Assembly: GCA_916610825.1 (NCBI GenBank) | Contig: OU744452.1 | Location: 17,137,103 to 17,201,102, forward strand | Source: Haliclystus octoradiatus | Lineage: Eukaryota > Cnidaria > Staurozoa > Stauromedusae > Haliclystidae | Reading direction: 5' to 3' | DNA length: 64,000 nucleotides | Part shown: in pieces, positions 9,005-21,000 of the stretch | How positions within the stretch are numbered: position 1 is the stretch's first letter | Layout of the letters: each line of letters opens with the position of its first letter | The notes under the pieces: generated by a model | The model's database searches: none | Seen by the model: only the letters and a program-made list of their open reading frames with translations | Told to the model about the DNA's origin: nothing | Program-made: the position numbers and the translations under genes

Positions 9005-12000
9005 ATGGCAAGTAAAACCAAACGACAATGTGTTGACGGAGATAACCTCGGAACAGATGTAATTGTTAGTAATTCGGAAGGATTTGACGCTGAACATGTG
9101 CCATTATGCCCTCATGGTAAGCTCGCAGCATAAATGTCAGCAATTTATAATGTTTTCCTGCAAAATTTTGTATTTGGTTGTATTTTGTATTTGGCTTTGT
9201 ACACTAATTATAGATTTGCATCGGAAATTTATTGTCTTTACTTTAATGATTGCCTATTATAGGTAGAACAGTGTGATTGTTTTTAACCGTCCTAAAATCT
9301 TTTCAATCTCTGGCAGGAATATAAATAGCATTTTCATACAATTCACTCAAACCAGAATTAATGCTCCACATGACGATGATGTCTGCCAAAACAATTTCGT
9401 GAAAATCATACACAGATAACATACTACATAATTATATCAGTATATAATTACAGCATATAAACTATTAAACTCACAATATATCACATATATATACAACATT
9501 GTCATATAATGCACCATCTTTTGCACTCCACCCAGATTTCTAGATATGTAATCAGTCTGCTCATTAGATCAACTCATTGAGCTTGAATATGGGCCTACCG
9601 CACCCGTCGACCCAACAACGATCTAAAAGACCCCCGGAGCCAATCGCCCTTACCACGTGCTGCTGCTACCTGCCGGATTTGTTTGTGTTTACCCCTTATG
9701 CACGGAATATAATAATGGGAATAGACGAATGACCTAACACATAGATAGACTGAGAGTAGATGACCAATTGCTGTTATCTACTGGTGGTCCTCAGTTATAC
9801 TTAGAACCAAAATCAGAGGGATACTACTCTGCAAAGTATGGCAGCTGCCCCCCGAAATGAACCTTTTTCTCATGATTTTCTAGCAAATCTACAATCTCTA
9901 TAGTTGTATAGTCCCATAGAAAAAATCAAACAATCATATGGACACTTTGAACAGCAGATCGTTATTGGAAATAGTCTAGAATTATTCACTATGATATTCT
10001 GAACAAGTTATTAAAGGAGCAAAAATGACCGGCAGGCGCTACGCACTTGGGATCACGTGCATGTTTATTGTTCATAACACAATGTACATTGTTGACATGA
10101 ATTTATAACAGATTAGGCCTGCGTATAACAATAGTTTCAAAGCGAGACGGTTGAATTACGCTAAGCATAAATTCAACTTGTGCTCGCAGCGGTCGCCGGT
10201 CAATCTTGCCCCTTTAATTATTTGATATTGTGAGCCGGAACTAGTTCCAGACTCTTTTAGTTTAACCCAAATAGAAATGAAAAGAGCCTGGAACTAGTTT
10301 CAGTGCATATTTTAAAATATTTTTTGGCTCTTATGTCTTAATTAGTTACGAACATTGTGGTGAATAATTGTAGACTATTTTCAATAACTATCTAATACAG
10401 TCAAACCTGTTATGACCTGTCAAACCTGTCAAACCTCTCACTATGGTTTTCAGTAGGATTTCAGTACCTTTAAAATCCATAGTGTCTATACAGCGGTCAC
10501 CTGTCTATAGTGGCCACTCTTGCAATGTCTTGAATGGTGTTTTCTATTAAATAAAACCTGTATATAAAGGCCACCTGTCTATAATGATCAATTTATCTAC
10601 CTCTAGTAGCTAGCCGTTATATACAGGTTTCACTGTAGTTATCCCCATGATTGGTTGAATTTTTCCATGGACTATACTACACAGATTTTAGATTTGCAAT
10701 TGATTGAACATCCCGTTCCTCTTACTTTGAATATTTTTTTATTGAAAATTTTGAATCTAGGATTCTAGTATTTATTGTATCATTATTCAGGCCCTTGTCT
10801 ACTTTTTGAAAGATTCCTAGTCAATCGTCCTAGTCGTAAATTCTTTGCCTGTTCAGCATGCCGTGATCGTAAAGAATGTCAAATGTTTCAATGGAAAGAT
10901 GAGAAATTAACTAAAGGCAAACAAATCGTGCAAGATGAAATGAAGAAAAACATCAAACAATTGACAAAGAAAAGGAAATTAATGAATACAACTTTGGGCA
11001 AATTAGAAGAATCAGATACCAAGAATGCTAGTTACTGTTTCGACTGTAATCTGTTAACATTGGATGAAAAGTGCGTAAAGTCAGAATGCACTAGCAATAA
11101 TGTAAAGCGTGTATCTTTAGATTCTATTCATCGTCCAAGTAAACTTTTAAAGCCGTTGGCAGTGAAGAAGTCCAATGCAGTAAGTAGGCTACATTTACAC
11201 TTTTGTTTTGTGACAGTTAAGGGAGACTGGGGAGACTTGGTCCAATTTCCACATTTTTAATCATTAAAATTATTGTGGTAATGTAGGAAATAGTATGTCA
11301 TTTCACAGAGAAAATGCTCAATGCAAAAATATAAATATATAAGTCATGTAAAATGTAGGCCTATCATTTTAAAAAATAGGTCTGAAGAATAAAAAATAGG
11401 TCTGAAAACAAGAAGGCATCACAAAAATACCTATCGCTGAAATCCGTGAATTTTGATAGGGCCTACTCAACTTTCAATATTTTAAAACAAAAGTAGGCCT
11501 AATGGCAACAGTTTTTGGATTTTATTATGCTCATCATCATTTTGGCTGAACCTAAATTAGTGACAAAACAATGTATCATTTATAAATTTAAATGTGGCTT
11601 GTGTAGGCTAATTCAAGCTATGTAGGATATACTAAAAACCACCTACGCGAAAGAATCAAGACGCACAATTCGTCATCTTCTGCCATTGGACGTCACGTCA
11701 CGTCAAAGAACACCAACACCAACAGACAATGATTGTTGTTACTGATCAATTTAGCGTTTTGAGACACTGCAAATCAAAATGGAATTCCTCATCTATGAAA
11801 TGCTGTATATTAAGGACCTTAAGCCCGATCTTAATCCGCAAGCGGATTCAATCCGCCCTGTATTGTTTTAAACATAATAATAATTATATATAAAAATAAA
11901 AATGTAAAAAATTCCTTACATGTATTGTTTTAATTATAAATCTAAAAATTCCTAGCATGTAAATTACAAACTCTATTCAATTTTAAACTTATAAATTATG

Positions 12001-15000
12001 TGCTTCTTGAAAATTTTATTCTCTTAAAAATGGCTGAAGATATCAGTCTAAACGACGTTGAGTACAATAAAATCCAAAAACTGTTGCCGTTGACTTTTGT
12101 TTTAAAATGTTTCAAGAAGAAAGTTCTGATCAAAACTTTTTAATAATGTAACATTTCTCAAAATTCGCAAGCAAAACAATGTGAATTGAATATAAAGATG
12201 ATGACAATCAGGGTTTCAAATACGACCTAGGCTGTACAACCTTGAAACATCATTTCATGCGACAAGCCTGAAATTATCAGTGTAAGATTATGGTCGATGC
12301 GAGGGAGACATAAACGACGCAGTAAAAGTTTCAACTAATTCTCTTATGAACTCTTCTGTCCACGAACTCAAACTCGAGTCAGTTCACTTGATTCCAAACA
12401 ATCTTTATATAAAAACAAACACCGCTGACCTGCCATTACCGCAGTCAGCTGGCAGACTTTACAAGTTTATATTACATCACGGCTACGATCACAGGAAGGG
12501 ACAACACGCAATATATTTAAACAAACAAATCACACATCCCTACCTGATCTCAAGAAATCATAGCCCATAAATTACACACTTAATTAGTAAACTACTGTAG
12601 CCTACAACAGTAAACATACAATCAGAATGTTTAGAATATAGTTCCTACCAAAAACATTGTGGTCCAAAACACAGAGAAACGAAAGACTGAGCTACAGTCA
12701 ATAATAAAATACAGTTTGAATCAATTTTGCTGTAGCAATTCATAATTCCCTACTCCAAACACCCATAAACCATGATGTTTATTTTGTTTCGAACAATGTT
12801 CTAATTAATACAAGCCGTTGAATTGAGGTTGTCAAAATCAAGCTAGCTTCAATATTTCTCTTCTCTGCAAGAAATATCACATTCATAGATTTGTAACAGA
12901 AAATAAGTATCAAATATGCACGATGCTTCATCTTCAGAATGCTCTCTTTGAAAACAATTCTTTGTAACGGGCTCTCCGATTTAGTTCACTTTTCAGACAG
13001 AGTATTTGATTTAAAGAACATCAGTCCAGCATAACAAAACAAGAGACGTATTTAAATTCCATAACTTTATTAATAACACATAAATTCTTAACTGATATTT
13101 GACTAGATTTGTATTCCAATTCTCTACATTTATAATTTTATCTGAAACAGTGTGATCTCCAAACACTACTGACCAAGAACACATTAATTGAACATTCACA
13201 TTTATTAAATATCAAGTAATATGTGCGCATGTGCTAAACCTACGTAACGATGCGTCTTTAAGTTACACAAGGTTACTTCTCTAAAAATATATAGTTAATA
13301 CAAAGGATCAAGCTGTCCAAAACATTCTTCATTCCATATTATGGTCTTTAAGAAACAGTCTTTGCAAATCCCAAAACTCCTCCTGATTAGATTTCAGATT
13401 TCATTGAATGTGAAAACGCAAAACCTGATTGGTGATGTCACAACTGATGTGTGAATATCAGGTTTTGAAAAAAATACATTCTTTTCAAAATAATTCCTGC
13501 TGTGGTCAATAATGGATCAGTAATGATAATAACTTTGAAGTGGTATACATTATCTTGAAAGAGAATTTGAATGCATAGGTAATCAGGAATGTTCTTATCC
13601 TGTGTCTCCCTATGGTCCAAGTAAAGATTTAATATGGTCAGATTTATGTCATTATAACCATTATTGTTTTCTCTTAGCAATATCTGTTTACTGATTCATG
13701 TTGTCAATTCTTGGTTGATTCTTTGTTGAAATTGAAATTTACCAAAGTTTTGTGTTTGGGGACTCCAAGGTGAGATGCATTTCTTTTCTAATATTTCATT
13801 GTCTTGAAAATTTTAGGGAAAACTTGGGATTCTTGAAAGTAAAATGTTTTCTCGGACCCTGTTCCTATTGTTAACCTACTTCTATTCGCAGTGCCAACTC
13901 TTTGAAAATTATAGAACTAGCAATTACACCTTCCGTTCTTAGTCTATTAATTAAGTAACTTAAGCCCTGGGCAAACGACGGCAACTTTTGCGCAACAAAT
14001 ATGTTTTTGTCTGACGTGTGTTTTTCGTCTTCTGAAGCAGTTTTATCAAGAGCGGCTAAACGGACGAGACTTTCACAAGACTTTTCTAGAAAAACTCAGA
14101 CTGAGCTTAAAAAGAAGCCATGAAATGACCAAAACATCCAAAGAGTTCGATACATTTCGAACGAAATGGTTCGAAAAGGATAACGAAGACGTTCGATAAC
14201 AAAAATCCTTTGAAAGACTTGAAAAATGTTTGACGGCCATCAAACACGATGCGACAAATAAAATACACGATGCAACACGTCAGACAAAATCGAAAGAGTG
14301 GCTAAACGACAAAGATTTTTGAAGGATTTTAAAGTTGCGCAAATGTTGTCGTCGTTTGCCCAGGGCTTTATGTTTGTACTTTGTAGGCTATATGTTGTGA
14401 CTGGATGATGTGTCTGTTGGTCAGACTAACTAATTGACCAAACTCATTTTACTACATTGACTGTTGATAGGCATAGGGATTGTTTTGCATGAAGTTGATT
14501 CGTTTCCTCTTTGATTTTTAGACTCCATGAAGGAATATTAAACAGTAAAAAAGCAAAGAAACAAGGATTGAAAAGCTTGTTGCTTGATATTGATATGAGA
14601 CATGTAAGTCTATACATAGATCTACGCTTAGTGATATTACTTAGCGATGGCACAGGAAATAGCCTACACTTTCTTTTGTATATTTTGAATACACTGAGTG
14701 CCAGTAGGCCTACAAATCATTGCATACAGTGAAACCCAGAGCCATCTATTTACAAGAGTTGGGACACTCGTGCCATTTTTGTTTCTTTTTGCCTGGACCC
14801 GAGCACGTTTTTAACATTGCGCATGTGCAGGAGAATGTTGTGTGTTTTTTTTCAGCCATATTGTATTATATTTTTTCGCGCGTTTCACTTGAAATGATTG
14901 AGAACCTGTTTCCAAAAGAACAAAGATTGCGTCCAAAAATCACGTGACTGGCATCTGTCCAATTGGAGACGATAGCGGCACATGAAAGCGTGGCCCGACT

Positions 15001-18000
15001 CTTGTAAATAGATGGCTCTGGTGAAACCTATCTATGACAACCGCCTGTAAGGCTTAGATGAACTGGACATTATATAGACAATGTACATATACATAGATAT
15101 ACAGAGTTTCAATAAAATATACTATGTTAGACACTGTACAAGAGTGACCACTAGGCCTATAGACATGTCTTCGATTTCTAGACACTACTATGAATCTTAG
15201 AAATACTTAATCATGACTGAAAACCTACTGAAAACATACTGGAATGGGATTGGGTACTGGAACCATACTGAAATTCACCAGAAACTTTAATCTAGATTCT
15301 TCTCATTCTACTGAAAAACTACTGAAACGCACCTCAAAATTTGAAAGCTGCTGATCGATCAAAACTGCCCAATTCAGTAGGTTATTCAGTAAGGAATCAG
15401 TATGTTTTTCAAATTTCAAAATTCATAGTGAGAGGTGGTGACCGTTGTAACAGGTTTTTGACTGTATGATTTTTCTCAAGGCAAATTTTTACAACTCTGA
15501 AGAGATGGTCTGTTATAACATGTTCAATGATTACTTTTTCATTGAGAAAGAAAGAGCAATTGTTCATGAATTTCTGAAACATGAGGAACCCGAAAAGATT
15601 GTTATAGTTGTTGATCCACCGTTTGGTGGCTTGATGAGTGTCTTGGCAAATGCCATATCTTCGTGGTCTACTGTTTGGTCTACAGGTGAGATATTTTTGA
15701 TTTTAATCCCAATGCGTTTAAGGTAGAAAAAATCTGTGAAATATTTAGATTCTCCATTGCTACGTTACTATACAGTGAAACCTGTATACTATACAGAGAA
15801 ACCTGTATATAACAGCCAGCTACCAGAGGTAGATAAATTGACCGTTATAGACAGGTGGCCTTTATATACAGGTTTGATTCAATAGAAAATACTATTTTAG
15901 ACATTGAAAGAGTGACCATTATAGACAGGTGGTCGCAGTATAGAGGTGACCGTTATAACAGATTTGACTGTATATATTATTAGACATTTGTGTCACTTGT
16001 TGATGTTTATTGTTCTCTTGTGCAAGGTCCGATAAACAATCAACAAGAAAAAATCAGTTCTCTTGACAATCTGACCACAACATCTCTCGAAAGGCTGGCC
16101 ATTGGGTTCAAAGACTTCTTTTGTAGACCCGGCTAGAGGCTTCGTAGATTAGAGGTTACGCACCCCTTTAGTCCCTTGTTCCTCGCTGGAATCAGGTTTT
16201 ATACATCAAAACGATAGTAGTACATCAACATTGAACTAACAGAAAAATAATGGATGGTTACACTACAAATTTTGAAAAACTGAATGTTGCAAAAAAATAT
16301 TACATTGGATACTGACTGGATTGGACACTTTTATCAGTAGCTTTCAAATTTTGAGGTGCATTTCAGTAGTTTTTTTTATTGGAATTTCAGGTTTTATATA
16401 TATATATATCAAAACCGTAGTACTGTAAGCATCATCCATTGAACTCACAATGAAATAATAGGTAGTTAATTTTTTTTCTTATTTTCTACTCGATTGTAGT
16501 TAACAATATTGATTCAAAGAAAGAAATTCCAACCATCCTTGTCTTTCCTTATTTCTTGGAACCACATGTGAAAAATTCAAGACCATCATTACAGATGAGT
16601 GATTATAAGGTAAATGCACATTGGATGAGGATTAGCTCAGATGGCAGAGCAGCCGAACTTCAGATCGGATCATATCTGATCAACTGTGTTTCAAATCCCT
16701 CTGAGGTCAACTCAGCCTTGACTTTATCTGAAACATCAAATGAGTACCATCTGAGGATGGCGGATGGGATGGTCCAGACGGGAATTGCATTGTGAGTAGC
16801 TGCGGCGCATCGTTGCGCATTGACAATCAAGACCTATCTGCCATGAAATCTGTTGAAATTGATCTGCAGTGTCGCAGCTGAGATCATCAAAGAGCGCTTA
16901 AAATCATTGCTCTCAACGAAAAAGCCACTCATGTAGAAATAGAGGAGTGGTACGGGTGCCTTCGGTAGGGTGACACCGTCTACATTACATTACACATTGG
17001 ACATCATCAGAGGATGCACATCTTTAGCTAATAATGTTTATACATTTTCAACTTTTAGTGATATTAATTTACACATCTAATTAGGTTGTGCATTGCATCA
17101 TGACATAGAAAGCTCGGTAAATTTTGTTTTGTTTCATTGTATAATTTAGGTTGCCTACGAAAACCATGCCACCTACAAGAATGAAAATAGCTCTATTACC
17201 AAAACAAGACAATCCCCTGTGAGATTATTTACTAATATCAAACTTGAATCAATCAAGCTGCCTGCTGAAGAAGGCTATCGGTGAGTAATACAACATTCTT
17301 CATCTGTTCTGAATTGGGCAGGATCCGACAAAGTAGGAATCGTGGAATCCTAGATTCCGGAAGGTTAGAGCAAATTTAGAAGAAATTGATATCTTTATGA
17401 TTTATTGGTCAAACATCAACAAAAAAATTCAGAAGAAAATATGTTTTAGGGTTCCAGAAGGCTGAACCTTTTGTCTGACCCTGGAATTTGGAGTTCATGA
17501 GTGCATAATTTTCATGAAATGTTCATGAAGTGTTGTTCTTCAAAATTTGGGCAATTTCATGTTCATGAATCCTGCAATCGTGTCATACCAACAGCGAATG
17601 CTTTGCCAGAAGAATGTGTTTCTCTGAAAACTGTTTCTGCTGTCAATCAGTCTCTAAATAATGTAAATTATCAAACAGAAGTGCACTATCAACTACTGAC
17701 TTTGCTTCAAATAAATAGCACAATTAACTTGGGAAATAGGCCAACTGATTCTTATCTAATTTTATGCTGTATGTATACAATATCAATGGCTTTACAGTGC
17801 ACATACGTTGGAGGCGAAAAAGTTTTCTGTATTTTGCCAGTTGTAATTCACAGTGAAACCGATATAAATAAAAATAAGAATAAATAGACCTGTATATAAC
17901 AGCCAGCCATGAGGGGTAGATAAATTGACCACTATATGCAGTTGACCTTTATATACATGGTTGATTCAATAGAAAATACTACTTTGGGCTATGCTATATA

Positions 18001-21000
18001 TCATGGCCACTGTACAAAGGTGACTGTTATAACAGGTTTGACTGTACTTGATAAATAAACATTTATGCATGACCCCTCCAGGAAGCTTAAGGGTTTAAAG
18101 CTTTAAAATTTAAATACAATTACATTTATTTAATCAAACAATTTCATTGTCCAAGTCTACCATTGTTATGTACTCGGATTATTTGAATTTTTTGTGTTTT
18201 TCTAGTTTATGTGATAAGTGTCGAAAGTATGTTGCAGAGAATAATATACATTGTTCCAAATGTGATATTTGCCCATCAAAGGTATGCTATAGAAAATCTC
18301 CAAAACAAAGGTGCATTTAGGAAAACTTAGAAAATGGTCCTGGGCCCGGAAAAAGTGGATTTCTGCAATCTTAGAATTCAAAAGGCTAGTGCAAATTCAT
18401 GTAAAAACTTTGAAATGTTCTAGGCTTCCTGGTGGCTTTATTCATTTGCCAGACAGTGCCCATGCCTCTCGTCCTTGTATGTCACAAATCAATTGACAAT
18501 CACGCCCTACCTTCTTGCATCTCACATAACTAAAAATCTACAGTGACGCGACTTACGCTATGAATCTTGGATAATGGATATACTGAATCGCTACTGGAAA
18601 TGGGGTATGGGCATTTAAATAGTACTGAAAATCTATTGGAATGGGGTATGGGCATTTAAATAGTACTGAAAATCTATTGGAATGGGGTATGGGCATTTAA
18701 ATAGTACTGAAAATCTATTGCAATGGGGTATGGGCATTTAAATAGTACTGAAAATCTATTGGAATGGGGTATGGGCATTTAAATAGTACTGAAAATCTAT
18801 TGGAATGGGGTATGGGCATTTAAATAGTACTGAAAATCTATTGGAATGGGGTATGGGCATTTAAATAGTACTGAAAATCTATTGGAATGGGGTATGGGCA
18901 TTTAAATAGTACTGAAAATCTATTGGAATGGGGTATGGGCATTTAAATAGTACTGAAAATCTATTGGAATGGGGTATGGGCATTTAAATAGTACTGAAAA
19001 TCTATTGGAATGGGGTATGGGCATTTAAATAGTACTGAAAATCTATTGGAATGGGGTATGGGCATTTAAATAGTACTGAAAATCTATTGGAATGGGGTTT
19101 GGGCATTTAAATAGTACTGAAAATCTATTGGAATGGGGTATGGGCATTTAAATAGTACTGAAAATCTATTGGAATGGGGGTATGGGCATTTAGATAGTAC
19201 TGAAATTTTCCAGACACTTTAATCAATCTAGATTCTTCTCAATCTACTGAAAAAAACGACGGAACCGCACATTGAAATTTGAAATCAACTGATCATGAAA
19301 AGTGATCAATTCAGTAGCCTTTTCAGTAAATTTTCAGTAGGTTTTCAGATTTATAAAATTCGTAATATGAGGTGAGTATAGAAGAGTCGTATGGGGTCGG
19401 GCGCCTTCGATTGGGAGATACCTGTTCAGTTACTGTGACTATTGTGGGGGAGAATAAAGTTTAATGAATAGTTTGTAATTTTCAAGAAATTAGCGGTAAA
19501 TATATTCAGGGACACAATTTTTATTTAATTTTGTATCAATATTACACGTCTGCATTGAATTACTCCGGGGTCTCTATTTAATTTATTTAATTTTTCTTTT
19601 TTTTTTAATTTAGCTCTGTATTTTATTTAATTTAACTTTCTTTGAATCTTTCAGGATGGTCACACTTATGTTCATTGTGAAAAGTGTAAAAAGTGTGTAA
19701 AACCAGGTACATCATTTTCACTAATTTTCACCCATGCAAAATAAAGTTCATAGAAATTTGGGGCCATTTAACGTTCATGAACTCCCTCCTTAACTGTTGG
19801 GGTAGAATTATGTGCCTGTTTGGCTTGAAGTTTTGTTTTGAAAATCTAAACAAAAAATAATCAATAAAGCGATTAATTGTGTTTTCTAGCTGACGATGCA
19901 AGGATTCAAAATGGAAATTGTGAATTTAATGGAAACTGCGTTGACATTCAGGATTCGAAACAATTTCTTTTCGATTTTCGGTGTTCACTCTATTCCAAAT
20001 ATTATTATAATGTAAGCCTAACATTTAGGGTCTGACAACATGTTTTACCTTCTGCAAACCTCAAGTTTTTAGATAAACCTTTAAGTAATTTTACTGTCAT
20101 AAAAAAACCATAAAATCGAAATTTTATTTTTCATGTTTTTCTAATTCTTTTAGCATTATATCCATCATTTTGTCTTTTCCTTCTAAATTTTGCTAGCCTT
20201 TCCGCAAACCACAGGTTTCCAAGTTTCTGGGCTTTGTCGGACCCTGGCAACACTATTTCGGGTTTTCCACAAAATGCCTCAAATACAAAAGTTTCATTTT
20301 TATCAATATGGCAAGAATAAAAACAATCAGGCAAAAAACACACTATGGTCTATGGAATTAATTCATTTCTGTATATCTTTCTGGTAGGCTATACAATGTA
20401 GGTGTTGACTTTGTGTCGTGTTTTGTGGACATTGCAGAATTAGTTTTCAGATGCTAAAAATATTGAGTTAAAGTTGAAGCTCAAAATAATAATAATTTGT
20501 TTTTGTGTTCTTTCAAGGTCGTTATCATTGCAAGACTTGTGATCGATGTGAACCACCAAGACATGATTGTCAGAGGTAATTATTATAAAGTAATTGAGAT
20601 GGTGATGCCCTAAAGAAGGCACCGGTACCACTTCTCTATTTCTAGATGAGTGGCTCTTTTCACTGAGAGCAATGATGTTAAACACTCTTTATGATCTCAG
20701 ATTTATTGACTTTTCTGGGATTTGAACCACTAATTTGAATGATATTATCCTTTTATTTCTCCTTTTGTTGTATATATCCTCCTAATTTATGATATAACCA
20801 CCAATTGTTATGTATTCGTCCAATCATTATTCCTCCTTAACAGATCAGCTATCGGCACTGTGTTAAATCCGTTGTCGTCATGTGAACTTTAATTGTATCT
20901 TTTTAATTTACTTATTCATATCCTCCAAAACATTTATTTTCTAGCAATATCGCTCCAAGTGAACTCCGTTGTCATATTTGCGGAGAGCAAGGCCACAAAC

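Noticed and set aside
12346..12570. ORF containing [10 protein letters not shown], reminiscent of the SUFU C-terminal HEL...LESVHL block
   Set aside because: It is on the strand opposite to SUFU, inside a ZCCHC4 intron, and nothing else in it matches SUFU. Chance similarity.
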